This document shows, one piece after another, positions 27,627-37,081 of a stretch of DNA of 64,000 nucleotides. Numbering within the stretch: position 1 is the stretch's first letter; every line of letters begins with the position of its first letter. The stretch covers positions 2,185,001 to 2,249,000 of the forward strand of contig NZ_OU015321.1 of assembly GCF_907163105.1 (NCBI RefSeq), in the 5' to 3' direction. The notes beneath the pieces are model-generated. The model was not told where the DNA came from, did no database searches, and worked only from the letters and a program-made list of their open reading frames with translations. The position numbers were made by a program, and so were the translations under genes. The DNA is from Cloacibacterium caeni (GTDB taxonomy: Bacteria; Bacteroidota; Bacteroidia; Flavobacteriales; Weeksellaceae).

Positions 27627-29030
27627 TTAAAAGGTGTAGGTAGCCACTGAATTAGATGGTAATGAAGTGGCTACAGATTTACCATCAAAGGTAATATTAA
27701 AATTTTCAACTTCTGCTCCTTCGTTTAAAACGATTAAAGCTATTTTGCCTTCTGGCGTTTTAAAAGCTACTGTACTTAAATTTCCTACTTGTGTAGAACC
27801 TATTCTTTGTGAATTTTGAGGTACAAATTTAGAAGCGTGAGCAATAATATAATACGCTACATTTTTAGTGTAAGAATCAGAGGAATTGATAGTGATTGCT
27901 CCTTTACATTGAGTACAACCTCCTGGAGTAAATGGCTGGAATTGTGCATCATTTGCTAAATTCCATTCTAATGCAATTTTGCTCCAATTTCTCATGGTTC
28001 CAATAATTACATTTTTGGTATGCCAAATGAAGTCTCCCGCAAAAGTTCCTGTAGAACCCGTCCATTGTTCTGTGAAATACAGATTTTTATTTGGAAAAGC
28101 GTTCTTTACAACACCAAGAGCAGAAACATCTCCCGCATAAAGGTGAAACGCTGATCCGTCTACATATTGTGCAGCTTCAGGGTCTTGGAGAATGGTAATA
28201 GGATATTCTGGTTTATCGCAATTATGGTCGTACAATACTATTTTTGTAGCAATATTGGCTGCTCTAAAAGCAGGACCTAAATTGTTTTTTATGAAATCTC
28301 TTTGTTGTTCTGCAGTCATATACATACTTGGGTTATTCCCAGGATGCAATGGTTCGTTTTGAGGAGTAATGGCATGAATGGTGATTCCGTTTTTCTTCAT
28401 TTCCTTAATATATTTCACAAAATATTCTGCATAAACTTGGTAGAATTCTGGTTTTAGACTTCCGCCAATACTACTCCCATTATCTTTCATCCAAACTGGT
28501 GGTGACCAAGGTGCGCCAATAATTTTAATATCTGGATTAATGGCTAAAATTTCTTTTAACATATCAATCACTGGTTGGTCTTTTGCTAAGCTGAATTCGC
28601 TCAGGTCTTCGTCTGTTTGACCTGCGGGAACATCATCATAAGAAAAGACAGAACTGTTAAGATCTGATGCGCCAATGCTTAATCTAAGATAACTTACGCC
28701 TATGGATTTTCCGAAAATATCTTGAAGAAGTTCTTTTTTCTTCGCTGGAGATAATTGATTGATTACCTCTACGCTTCCTCCGGTAAGAGTATACCCAAAA
28801 CCATCTACGGTTTGGAATTTTTCTGAAGGATTGATGAGAATATTTTGGAAATTATTTTGTGGATTATCAAAAACAAGATTGTTTTGTTTTTGAAGTTTTA
28901 AAGTTTCATCAGCATTCGTTTGCCAATATTCTATTGTTTTTGGAGCTTCTATTTTTGTAAAAGAATTACATGAGATAAGAGAAGCTATAGAGCCTAAAAC
29001 TAAGGCGGATATGATTTTTTTTAGAACCAT
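27627..29030 (-). CDS. Glycoside hydrolase family 30 enzyme, lipoprotein
   Basis: A 467-residue GH30 enzyme with a lipoprotein signal (lipobox LISC, C21), probably on the cell surface. The acid/base glutamate is in AITPQNEPLHPG and the nucleophile in LYFTEQWTG; APWSPPVWMK is another family hallmark. The whole resembles subfamily 3, whose known members cleave beta-1,6-glucan, so fungal or algal beta-1,6-glucan is a reasonable guess for the locus. Separated from susD by a terminator-like hairpin, so its expression may be lower than that of SusC/SusD. Confidence 0.88.
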   Translation of the reverse strand: MVLKKIISALVLGSIASLISCNSFTKIEAPKTIEYWQTNADETLKLQKQNNLVFDNPQNNFQNILINPSEKFQTVDGFGYTLTGGSVEVINQLSPAKKKELLQDIFGKSIGVSYLRLSIGASDLNSSVFSYDDVPAGQTDEDLSEFSLAKDQPVIDMLKEILAINPDIKIIGAPWSPPVWMKDNGSSIGGSLKPEFYQVYAEYFVKYIKEMKKNGITIHAITPQNEPLHPGNNPSMYMTAEQQRDFIKNNLGPAFRAANIATKIVLYDHNCDKPEYPITILQDPEAAQYVDGSAFHLYAGDVSALGVVKNAFPNKNLYFTEQWTGSTGTFAGDFIWHTKNVIIGTMRNWSKIALEWNLANDAQFQPFTPGGCTQCKGAITINSSDSYTKNVAYYIIAHASKFVPQNSQRIGSTQVGNLSTVAFKTPEGKIALIVLNEGAEVENFNITFDGKSVATSLPSNSVATYTF

Positions 29031-29050
29031 AACATTTATTTTTAATATTC

Positions 29051-29090
29051 AAAAAAACTGCTGCACGATAATATGCGCAGCAATTTTTTT
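29051..29090 (-). terminator. Terminator-like hairpin between susD and GH30 genes
   Basis: On the minus strand GCTGCGC and GTGCAGC pair around ATATTATC and are followed by seven T. It could attenuate transcription from the SusC/SusD genes into the enzyme genes. Confidence 0.65.
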
Positions 29091-29126
29091 AGAATGAGGT
29101 TATAAAAATTCTAATTTGATATAAGA

Positions 29127-30578
29127 TTAATAACCAGCGTTTTGAGTTAAATTAGGATTATTATCAATCTGAGATTGAGGAATAGGCCAAAGTAATTTTT
29201 GTTCTGTAATGTTAGCAGCATAACTTAGAGGGTTTCCGCTAGCATCTTTTCTGTTTTTAATAATTTCAACAGCTTTTCCTGTTCTCTTAAGGTCAAACCA
29301 ACGTTGTCCTTCGAATGCTAATTCTAGTTTTCTTTCTTCTAGCACTTTGTTGATACCATCAGTTGCACCAGTAATTGTGATAGGAGCTAAATTAACTCTT
29401 GCTCTTACTTGGTTTACTAAAGCTGCAGCACCTGTGTAATCTCCTAATCTTACTTTAGCCTCAGCTCTTAGAAGAAGTAAATCTGCATATCTAAAGATGT
29501 AAACATTTTGGTTTCCGCTTTGCTCTCTTTGTTTCCAAGCAAATGGATAGCTAGAGCTGCTCCAATATTTATCTGACCAACCTACTGGTTCAAACTTAAC
29601 TGTAGAAGCTTTTCTGATTGCATCTCCTTGAGCATCAAAAGATTTAATTAAATCATTAGATGGAGTATTGAATTTTTTCCAGTCTGTTCCGATGAACATG
29701 AAAGTTCCCCACCACCAAACACTGCTTCCATTTCCATTGATTTCGAAAATAGATTCTGCGTTTGCTTCGTGTTCAGAATCAAACAAATGGTCATAAGTTT
29801 GTAAAAGACTGTATCCTTCAGTCATTAATTGATCTGTATAAGTAACTACTTTAGTAAAATCAGGGCTTGGTTTAGTTGCATACACTTGAGCTAAAAGAGA
29901 TAAAGCAGCACCTTTAGAAGCTCTATATTTATTAGAACTTGCGGGTACATTAGCTAAAGCACCTTCTAAATCAGAAATGATAAGAGCATATACTTCGTTC
30001 ACTGGTTTTCTTGCTGGATAAACTTGTGCATACACTTCTTCAAAGTTTTCTGCAGTTACTCCGATTACAGCTTGTGTAACTAATGGTACGTCTCCCCAAA
30101 GTTGTACAGCGTGGAAATAATACATTGCTCTCATTACAGAAGCTTCCGCGATCATTTCTTTTCTTCTTTGTGCAGAAAGAGATGTATCAGGGATTTTATC
30201 TACATAATTGATTACTTTATTACAGTTGTTAATACGCCCGTAAATGTAGTTCCAGTCTCTGCTTACATTACTATTGGTAGCAATGATTCTGTACTCGGAT
30301 TGTTGTGCGTTTTGAGGGTTGTCTCCACCTTGATAAGCAACATCAGTTTGTGCATCACCATTAAAGAAGTAATCTAATTGCCAATATTCATTACCTAAAT
30401 CATTATAGATAGTATTCATTAAATCTTCTGCGTCAGTAGCAGTTTTGTAAGGAGCCTCTGTTAGCTCTCTTGGCTTCTCTGTAATGGGATTGGTGTCTAA
30501 ATAGTCTGAACAAGAAACCGCTCCAAAAGACATACCTACGCCTAAAATTAAATAATTTATGGTTTTATTAAGTTTCAT
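29127..30578 (-). CDS. RagB/SusD family nutrient uptake outer membrane lipoprotein
   Basis: Surface glycan-binding lid that works with SusC. The 483-residue protein has lipobox AVSC (about C23) followed by SDYLDTNPITEKP, the usual SusD N-terminus, then TPR-like helices (EASVMRAMYYFHAVQLWGDVPL, described by its ends) and the C-terminal family motif ELAFEGQRWFDLKRTG and LWPIPQSQIDNNPNLTQN. It follows susC by 21 bases on the minus strand. Confidence 0.95.
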   Translation of the reverse strand: MKLNKTINYLILGVGMSFGAVSCSDYLDTNPITEKPRELTEAPYKTATDAEDLMNTIYNDLGNEYWQLDYFFNGDAQTDVAYQGGDNPQNAQQSEYRIIATNSNVSRDWNYIYGRINNCNKVINYVDKIPDTSLSAQRRKEMIAEASVMRAMYYFHAVQLWGDVPLVTQAVIGVTAENFEEVYAQVYPARKPVNEVYALIISDLEGALANVPASSNKYRASKGAALSLLAQVYATKPSPDFTKVVTYTDQLMTEGYSLLQTYDHLFDSEHEANAESIFEINGNGSSVWWWGTFMFIGTDWKKFNTPSNDLIKSFDAQGDAIRKASTVKFEPVGWSDKYWSSSSYPFAWKQREQSGNQNVYIFRYADLLLLRAEAKVRLGDYTGAAALVNQVRARVNLAPITITGATDGINKVLEERKLELAFEGQRWFDLKRTGKAVEIIKNRKDASGNPLSYAANITEQKLLWPIPQSQIDNNPNLTQNAGY

Positions 30579-30599
30579 AATATTTTATATTAATAATGA

Positions 30600-33380
30600 T
30601 TAAAAATTAGCTTTTAGACCAACTACAACTGTTCTCACTTGTGGATAAGTACCATAGTCAATACCTAAGATTCCGTTAGAACTTGCGAAAGCATTTACCT
30701 CTGGATCAAATCCTGAATAGTCTGTAATGGTATATAGGTTTTGACCTGTTACATAAACATTTAGCTTGCTAACTCCTTTAAAAGGATTTTTGAAATTGTA
30801 CCCTAAAGTTACATTTTTAAGTTTTACGTAAGATCCATCTTCTACGAATCTATCAGAAATTACCATCGCAGAAAGAGAGTTTGCTCTTGGTACATTAGTT
30901 ACTTGTCCTACTGTGGTCCATCTATCAAGTACTGCTGTAGATTGATTTTTGAAATCATTCATTAATTCTAGTTCGAATCTAGAAGCGTTATAGATATCAT
31001 TTCCTACAGAACCTGTAATTAATGTATCTAAGTACCAGTTTTTGTAAGTAAAATTATTAGAGAAACCGAATGTATAATCAGGATTTGGATTTCCTATGAA
31101 AGTACGGTCACCTGTATCAAAGTTTCCATTTCCATTAAGGTCATTATAAACAATGTCCCCTGTTTGTGGATCTACTCCTTGCATTTGATAACCATAGAAA
31201 GAACCTAAAGGCTGACCCGCAGTAAATCTTACTAAATTATCCATACCTTCAATAAATACTTTGTTTATAACAGGCATGTATTTTAACTCATTGACTTTAT
31301 TTTTATTGAATGAAATGTTAAAATTAGTATTCCAAGTGAAGTTTTCATTCTTAATATTAGCAGTATTAAGGGTGAATTCCATCCCTTTATTTTCCATAGA
31401 ACCTACGTTTCTTAGGATGTTACCAACTGTAGGACCCATTTCGATTGGCATAATTAAATCATCAGTAATTCTTTTATAGAAATCTGCAGAGAATTTAATT
31501 TTATTGTTCAAAAAGGCTAAATCTACCCCAAAGTTGGTATCTGTTGTAACTTCCCAACCTATATCTGTACCCCATTGAGCAGTTTCCCAAACACCTCCAT
31601 CTCTGTTTAATCTGTCTAGATTATAAGAAGCATAGAAAGGAATACCAGATGCGTTACCTGTTTTACCCCAACCTCCTCTTAATTTAAGTTCAGAAATAGA
31701 GTTGTTATCTTTTAAGAAATTTTCGTTAGACACTAACCAAGAACCAGAAACACCTGGGAAGAATCCCCATTTTTTTCCTGGTTGTAATGCAGAACTACCA
31801 TTTTGACGGAATACTCCCATTAAGGTATATTTATTATCATAAGTGTATACCATTCTTCCGAAGAAAGATAATTCTCTAAGGGTTTCTTCTCTGTATACTT
31901 TATTACCGTTTTGAGATTTTTCAAACTCAAATGTAGTTACATCAGAAGGGAATTGATTACCCCAATAATATTGCACCTTATTGTTACGCTCATGCAATTG
32001 ATGACCTCCAATAAGGTTGAAATCATGAGCTCCTGTTTTAAAAGTATACGTTAAAGTGTTTTCAACATTGAAATCTTTGTATGTAGAATTAGTTCTACTT
32101 CCTGTTCCTTTTTCTTGTCTTCCATAAACTGATTTAAAAGGATCAATGAACGTTTCGTTTTCTACATCTACATAATCTAATGAAACGCTTGGTTTATACA
32201 CTAAATTTTTAAGAATATTTACTTCCAAACCAATATTCGATAAGAATCTCTGAGTGTTGGTATCATCATATCCTCTATATTGGAATGCTACTGGGTTTTC
32301 CCAACCTGCTGTGAATGGGTTCATTGCAAACTGACCATCTTTATAACCATCAATATAGTTACCAGAAGCATCTACATCTCTTACCATAAGCTGGTTAGCG
32401 TAAGCTGGCATAAATGTAGGAGTAGTAAGAGTACTTAAAATAACCCCTGCTCTAGCACCTGCAGCATTATCGTTGGTATTTTTGAATTTTGTGTTAAAGT
32501 AGTTTAACGTAGAGTTTACTTTTAACCAGTTCGTTACTTTTGCATCTAGGTTAATTTTTGCAGAAACTCTATCAAATCTAGAAGGAGCAACTGTACCATC
32601 AATTCCTTGATAACCTAAAGCTGAATACCCTTTTATAGCTTCATTACCAAAAGAATAATTCACATTATAGTTTTGGTCAAAACCTGTTTTGAAAACTTCT
32701 TTTTCCCAATCTGTACTAATTCCTGCATATCTAGGATTATTAATCGTTGGCAAATAATCATTTCCTCCATTTGCATTAATGTCTGCCATTAATGCTTTAT
32801 ATTGGTCAATATTCAATACATCTACATTATTAGAAATTTTAGAGAATCCCCAATATGCATTAAAGTTAAGTTGAGATTTATTTGTTTTTCCTCTTTTAGT
32901 CGTAACAATTACTACACCAGCAGAACCATTAATACCATAGATTGCAGTAGAAGTTGCGTCTTTAAGAACGGTAATATCTACAATGTCATCTGGGTTAATT
33001 CCACTAATATCTTTGGTCTGAATTCCATCTACTACATAAAGTGGATCTACACCAGAAGAAATAGAGTTATTCCCTCTGATTTTAATGTTTAAAGCCTGCC
33101 CTGGTTTACCCGAGTTTTGTACTACACTTACACCCGCTGCTGTTCCTTGCAAAGCTTGCGTCACGTTATAAATTGGTCTGTCTTCAAAAACATCTGCTTT
33201 AATGTTTTCAATTGCACTGGTTGCATTTTTCTTTTTTACAGAACCATAACCAATCAGAACCACCTCATCTATTTTCTTCTCTTTTATAGCTGAAGAATCG
33301 CTTTTAATTTGAGCCTGAAAACTTGAGGTAAAATAAAGAACTGCTATCAGTCCTAACCCTTTTTTAATATTCATGTTCAT
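30600..33380 (-). CDS. SusC/RagA family TonB-linked outer membrane protein
   Basis: Outer-membrane importer of the glycan fragments bound by SusD, energised by TonB. The 926-residue protein has a signal peptide (to SSFQAQ), no carboxypeptidase-like N-terminal domain, and a TonB-box-like start (VVLIGYGSVKKKNATSAI). The plug carries the SusC signature IRGNNSISSGVDPLYVVDG; the barrel ends with VVGLKANF. ATG 33380 or 33374 begins the signal peptide, in preference to 33410. First gene of the locus; the divergent MFS gene starts 192 bases away. Confidence 0.95.
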   Translation of the reverse strand: MNMNIKKGLGLIAVLYFTSSFQAQIKSDSSAIKEKKIDEVVLIGYGSVKKKNATSAIENIKADVFEDRPIYNVTQALQGTAAGVSVVQNSGKPGQALNIKIRGNNSISSGVDPLYVVDGIQTKDISGINPDDIVDITVLKDATSTAIYGINGSAGVVIVTTKRGKTNKSQLNFNAYWGFSKISNNVDVLNIDQYKALMADINANGGNDYLPTINNPRYAGISTDWEKEVFKTGFDQNYNVNYSFGNEAIKGYSALGYQGIDGTVAPSRFDRVSAKINLDAKVTNWLKVNSTLNYFNTKFKNTNDNAAGARAGVILSTLTTPTFMPAYANQLMVRDVDASGNYIDGYKDGQFAMNPFTAGWENPVAFQYRGYDDTNTQRFLSNIGLEVNILKNLVYKPSVSLDYVDVENETFIDPFKSVYGRQEKGTGSRTNSTYKDFNVENTLTYTFKTGAHDFNLIGGHQLHERNNKVQYYWGNQFPSDVTTFEFEKSQNGNKVYREETLRELSFFGRMVYTYDNKYTLMGVFRQNGSSALQPGKKWGFFPGVSGSWLVSNENFLKDNNSISELKLRGGWGKTGNASGIPFYASYNLDRLNRDGGVWETAQWGTDIGWEVTTDTNFGVDLAFLNNKIKFSADFYKRITDDLIMPIEMGPTVGNILRNVGSMENKGMEFTLNTANIKNENFTWNTNFNISFNKNKVNELKYMPVINKVFIEGMDNLVRFTAGQPLGSFYGYQMQGVDPQTGDIVYNDLNGNGNFDTGDRTFIGNPNPDYTFGFSNNFTYKNWYLDTLITGSVGNDIYNASRFELELMNDFKNQSTAVLDRWTTVGQVTNVPRANSLSAMVISDRFVEDGSYVKLKNVTLGYNFKNPFKGVSKLNVYVTGQNLYTITDYSGFDPEVNAFASSNGILGIDYGTYPQVRTVVVGLKANF

Positions 33381-33572
33381 AATATATTTTTTTATCTCAT
33401 TTTGAGACAATAAATTTAAATGAATTTAGTTAAGAAAAAAATAATTTCTTAATAATTTTAATTTTTCGTTTATTTGAGATACTTTTGGAGTGGTCAAAAT
33501 CCATTTTTAGGAGTAAAACCTCTTATTTTTTCAAAAATATTTTAACTAAAAATAGCGTCAACTTTTAACATT

Positions 33573-34796
33573 ATGTTAATAAACAAGAAAAACAAATCGC
33601 TTAATGTTAACTTAATGTTAAGTTTCATAGTCTTTTCTATGCTCCTTAATTCAATGAGCATTATCATATTACAGCTCTCTCAAAACGCTCTGCATACTTA
33701 TACAGGATTAGGAATTTTAGAATTTTTCAAGGATATTCCCATAGCTTTAGTTTCTATTTTTTTGGTAGATTATATTAAAAAAAAGAGTTACTACCTTTCA
33801 TTAGCATTTGCATTATTTATTTGTACCGTCTGCAGTTTTAGTATTCCCTTTTTAACTGAATTTTGGTTTTTAAAAATATGGTTCATTCTTATCGGAATTT
33901 CATTTTCTATTGGCAAAATCTGTGTTTTTAGCATCATCAAAAACACAACAGAAACTGAAAAAGAATTCTCTATCACCATGAGCCGAACCGAAGCTGCTTT
34001 TATGCTCGGAATTTTCATTGTGAACATGGAATTTGCACTTATTCTAAGTAGTGATTATCAAGAATTTTGGAGATTTGGATTTTGGCTGGTAGGATTTATT
34101 TCGTTGTGGACAGCTATACAAATTATAAGACATCACCATACTCATAAAAACATTGAACCAGTCCCTGTAAAAAAATCAAAAATCGACTTTACAATTTTAC
34201 TGAACAAAAGCTCACTATTGTTTTTGGCTATTATATCACTCATTATTTTTGCTGAACAAATATTCAACTCGTGGCTTCCCACTTTTTATAAAAAATCCCT
34301 CAATTCTTCTTCTTTTTTTGCGCTACAATCTTCTGCATTACTGGCGTTCTTCTCATTTTTAGGGAGAATAATCGCTTCAAAACTCATTCATAGGTTTAGC
34401 CCCATGAAAATCTTTTACACCAGCTTAATTTCTGGGATTATTCTCATCAGTTCAGCATTTTTTATAGGGCAAGAAAGCGATTTAAAAATAAAGATATTAA
34501 TGTTTATTTTTCCACTGATTGGCTTTTTTATTGCGCCACTTTATCCTATGCTAAACTCTAAGTTCCTAGGCAACTACCCCGAGAAAAAAATAAGCAGAAT
34601 GGTTTCCTTCATCATTTTGTTCACTTCTTTAGGGGGTTCTATAGGCTCAATAAGCACTGCATATATTTTTCAAAAAAATTTAGCAAATTATTACTTGTTA
34701 TTTGCTTCAATTCCCTTAATTTTGATACTCATACTTTCTTCTTTCTTTACCATCAAAGAAAGAATGTCTATAAATAAAAATGATCATGAAACTTGA
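33573..34796 (+). CDS. MFS transporter, probable sugar permease
   Basis: A 407-residue inner-membrane protein with about 12 hydrophobic segments in two blocks, split by a basic cytoplasmic loop (HHHTHKNIEPVPVKKSK, about 188-204). It is a member of the major facilitator superfamily, but no substrate-specific motif was recognised. Its position, divergent to the SusC operon and overlapping the Nudix-type regulator gene, suggests uptake of the sugar released by the locus. It overlaps the next gene by 11 to 17 bases, so the two should be translationally coupled. Confidence 0.82.
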   Translation: MLINKKNKSLNVNLMLSFIVFSMLLNSMSIIILQLSQNALHTYTGLGILEFFKDIPIALVSIFLVDYIKKKSYYLSLAFALFICTVCSFSIPFLTEFWFLKIWFILIGISFSIGKICVFSIIKNTTETEKEFSITMSRTEAAFMLGIFIVNMEFALILSSDYQEFWRFGFWLVGFISLWTAIQIIRHHHTHKNIEPVPVKKSKIDFTILLNKSSLLFLAIISLIIFAEQIFNSWLPTFYKKSLNSSSFFALQSSALLAFFSFLGRIIASKLIHRFSPMKIFYTSLISGIILISSAFFIGQESDLKIKILMFIFPLIGFFIAPLYPMLNSKFLGNYPEKKISRMVSFIILFTSLGGSIGSISTAYIFQKNLANYYLLFASIPLILILILSSFFTIKERMSINKNDHET

Positions 34797-35529
34797 CGAC
34801 TCTAAAAATAAGATGACCCTACAAGAATTGATTGATACCAAAAACTTTATTAATCAATTATCTGTAGACTGTGCAATCTTTGGCTTTCACGACAATTCTT
34901 TAAAAATTTTATTGCTTAAATATCACGAACTCAATCTTTGGGCGATTCCTGGAGGTTTCATCTTCGAAGATGAACATCTAGACGATGCTGCACACAGAAT
35001 TTTATATGAAAGAACTCATTTAGAAGACGTTTATTTGCAACAGTTCTACGCATTCGGTGGAATAGACAGAACCGAAAAAAACAATCCGCACCGTCAATTA
35101 TTAGCTAACAAAGGAATAGAAACAGATAAAGACCACTGGATTAATAAGCGATTTGTAACTGTAGGCTATTATGCGTTGATAGATTATACCTTATCTCATA
35201 CCTTCCCAGATGCGTTCAATGAAACTTGCGCTTGGTTTGATGTACATGATTTACCAGAGATGGCTTTTGACCATAAAGAAATCATTGAACAAGGCTTAGA
35301 ACATCTTAGAAAAACCCTAGACTATGACATAGTAGGAAGCAACCTACTGCCAGAAAAATTCACCATGAAAGATTTGCAAAATCTGTATGAAGCCATCTTG
35401 GGAGAAAAATTCAGAAGAAACAACTTTCAGCGTAAAATGCTCAGCTTAAATATTTTAGACAGACACGAAAAACTTTTTAGCGGTTCTGCAAATAAGGCAC
35501 CTTATCTTTATTCTTTTAAGAAAAAATAA
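34786..35529 (+). CDS. Nudix-domain transcriptional regulator (NrtR/AraR-like)
   Basis: The product is 247 residues from ATG 34786 (249 from 34780). A Nudix-fold domain (about 20-155) is followed by a winged helix (about 165-245, with FTMKDLQNLYEAILGEKFRRNNFQRKM, described by its ends). The Nudix box GGFIFEDEHLDDAAHRILYE keeps the fold but loses catalytic positions: RE is RI, EE is ER and the Gly is His. This fits a sensor that binds a sugar or nucleotide rather than hydrolysing it, as in NrtR-type regulators such as AraR of Bacteroides. It probably controls the neighbouring transporter and glycan locus. Confidence 0.85.
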   Translation: MKLDDSKNKMTLQELIDTKNFINQLSVDCAIFGFHDNSLKILLLKYHELNLWAIPGGFIFEDEHLDDAAHRILYERTHLEDVYLQQFYAFGGIDRTEKNNPHRQLLANKGIETDKDHWINKRFVTVGYYALIDYTLSHTFPDAFNETCAWFDVHDLPEMAFDHKEIIEQGLEHLRKTLDYDIVGSNLLPEKFTMKDLQNLYEAILGEKFRRNNFQRKMLSLNILDRHEKLFSGSANKAPYLYSFKKK

Positions 35530-35551
35530 ATTTTCTAAAATATAAAAAAAC

Positions 35552-35583
35552 AAAAAAGCCTTCTCAAAAGAGAAGGCTTCTTA
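35552..35583. terminator. Terminator, probably the original one for the tRNA cluster
   Basis: AAGCCTTCTC and GAGAAGGCTT form a 10-bp stem around AAAA. The T tract is on the minus strand (TTTTTTGTTTTTTT), so it is oriented to stop transcription arriving from the tRNA side. It directly adjoins the left attachment repeat: before the element inserted, it would have followed tRNA-Leu. It may also end the Nudix regulator transcript. Confidence 0.75.
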
Positions 35584-35584
35584 A

Positions 35585-35602
35585 TGTACCCCAGACGGGA
35601 CT
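35585..35602. other. attL, left attachment repeat
   Basis: TGTACCCCAGACGGGACT is a displaced copy of the tRNA-Leu 3' end (T-arm and acceptor strand). The flanking bases differ on both sides from the right copy, giving an 18-bp core. Confidence 0.9.
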
Positions 35603-35722
35603 ACCATAATACTTTTCTCAATTTTTCTTGTTTTTAATCCACTTATATTCAGTACATTTGATTAATAAAGGGAAACGGAACTATGCTATTTTTTTAATTT
35701 TAGTTAATTTAATTTCAAATTT

Positions 35723-35744
35723 AGCCACCCTTTTAGCCACCCTT
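35723..35744. repeat. Left copy of the sub-terminal 22-bp repeat
   Basis: Two AGCCACCCTT units separated by TT, identical to 54401-54422 and in the same orientation. It lies 29 bases upstream of the integrase gene. Probably arm-type binding sites for the integrase or its directionality factor (inference). Confidence 0.75.
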
Positions 35745-35773
35745 TACTATTTTTTATTAAATTAAATTTCACA

Positions 35774-36997
35774 ATGAAGATAGTTTTTGAATTAAGAAAA
35801 GAAAAAATAGCTCAAAATGGTTTAATTCCAATTCAACTCGTTCTAAGACACGATGGAAAAAGAATCAGAAAAAACACTGGATTTTCTGTTTTAGAAAGCC
35901 ATTGGAATGGACATAGAGTTAAACCCAACCTTAAAAAAGAACCTAACAACAATTATGAAATAACAAATAATGAGTTACAATTAATTGAAGAAAAAGTAAA
36001 CAAGTTATTTCTTTTTTTAAAGGGTAATGATATTCCTTTTTCAGTCGAAAAATTCAATGAAATATTTGAAAAAAAAGAAGAACCTTCGGATAATAAATTT
36101 GATTTCTTTTCTTGCTTTAAAGAATACATTGAAAAAGGAAAACTAACAAAAACACCAAATACAATAAAGGGACAAATGACTGTAAAAAATTATTTGGACT
36201 ACTTTTGTAAAGAAAATGAATATTCGATTTCATTTGAAAATATTGACGATGCTTTTTTTGAACATTTGAGAGACTATTCTTACGAAACCAAAAAAATGAA
36301 ACAAAATTATTTTGCTAAAGTAATTAAGGTTTTAAAGTCATTTTTAAATTGGGCAACTGAAAAAGGATATAACACGAATCGAGAGTTTGAAAAATTCAGA
36401 GCAGCTGAACACGACATTGATATTGTTTATCTATCATTTGATGAGCTTATGAAACTTTATGAAAAAGACTTTGATAATGATAGACTATCCCATGTCCGAG
36501 ACTTCTATTGTATGGGTTGTTTTACAGGATTAAGATTTTCCGATTTGTCGAAATTACACTTAGCAAATATTTCTGAAGATCATATTGTACTTTCTATTCA
36601 GAAAACGAAAACCCAAAACCACGCCATTAAACTCAATAAATATGCAAAAGCTATTTTGGAAAAATACAAAGGGACAATCTATGAACCGTTACCTATAATT
36701 TCATCACAAAAATTCAACGAATACATCAAGGAATGTTGTGAATTGGCAGAAATCACACAATCATTTACCATTCATTGGTTTGTTGGGAATAAGAAAAAAT
36801 CTTTAACACAACCAAAATGTAAATTCATTACAAGCCACACCGCAAGAAAAACATTCATAACCAATTCTCTACTTTTAGGAATGGAACCGAAAGCCATTAA
36901 AAAAATTGCAAACATCAAAAAAGATGCAGTTTTGGACAAATATATGAAAGTAACAGAGGCTTTTACAGACGAACAAATGGATAAAGCCTGGGGATAA
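35774..36997 (+). CDS. int: Tyrosine recombinase/integrase of the element
   Basis: A 407-residue site-specific recombinase of the Bacteroidota type, with an N-terminal Arm DNA-binding domain (about 1-100), a SAM-like core-binding domain (about 108-205) and a catalytic domain. Catalytic residues: R254 in TGLRFSDL, H355 and R358 in TSHTARKTF, and the nucleophile Y390 in LDKYMKV. It starts 171 bases inside attL and should integrate and excise the element at tRNA-Leu. Confidence 0.93.
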   Translation: MKIVFELRKEKIAQNGLIPIQLVLRHDGKRIRKNTGFSVLESHWNGHRVKPNLKKEPNNNYEITNNELQLIEEKVNKLFLFLKGNDIPFSVEKFNEIFEKKEEPSDNKFDFFSCFKEYIEKGKLTKTPNTIKGQMTVKNYLDYFCKENEYSISFENIDDAFFEHLRDYSYETKKMKQNYFAKVIKVLKSFLNWATEKGYNTNREFEKFRAAEHDIDIVYLSFDELMKLYEKDFDNDRLSHVRDFYCMGCFTGLRFSDLSKLHLANISEDHIVLSIQKTKTQNHAIKLNKYAKAILEKYKGTIYEPLPIISSQKFNEYIKECCELAEITQSFTIHWFVGNKKKSLTQPKCKFITSHTARKTFITNSLLLGMEPKAIKKIANIKKDAVLDKYMKVTEAFTDEQMDKAWG

Positions 36998-37000
36998 AGT

Positions 37001-37080
37001 TATTGCATATTGCAATATGCAATAACGCTAATTTGTAATTCAAAATTTTTTATTAATATTGCATATCGCAATATGCAATA
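37001..37080. promoter_or_regulatory. Two 24-bp palindromic operators around a promoter
   Basis: A perfect 24-bp palindrome with half-site TATTGCATATTG lies at 37001-37024, and a second copy, one base different, lies at 37057-37080, 56 bp away start to start. Between and into the second copy are TTTG (37032-37035) and TAATATTG (37054-37061), a promoter with 18-base spacing. The second copy ends just before ATG 37082. The arrangement is typical of autorepression by the antitoxin. Confidence 0.8.
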
Positions 37081-37081
37081 T

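Noticed and set aside
37010-37081. Upstream start for the antitoxin-like gene
   Set aside because: The first 24 codons would cover the promoter and the palindromic operators; the later ATGs fit the regulatory layout.
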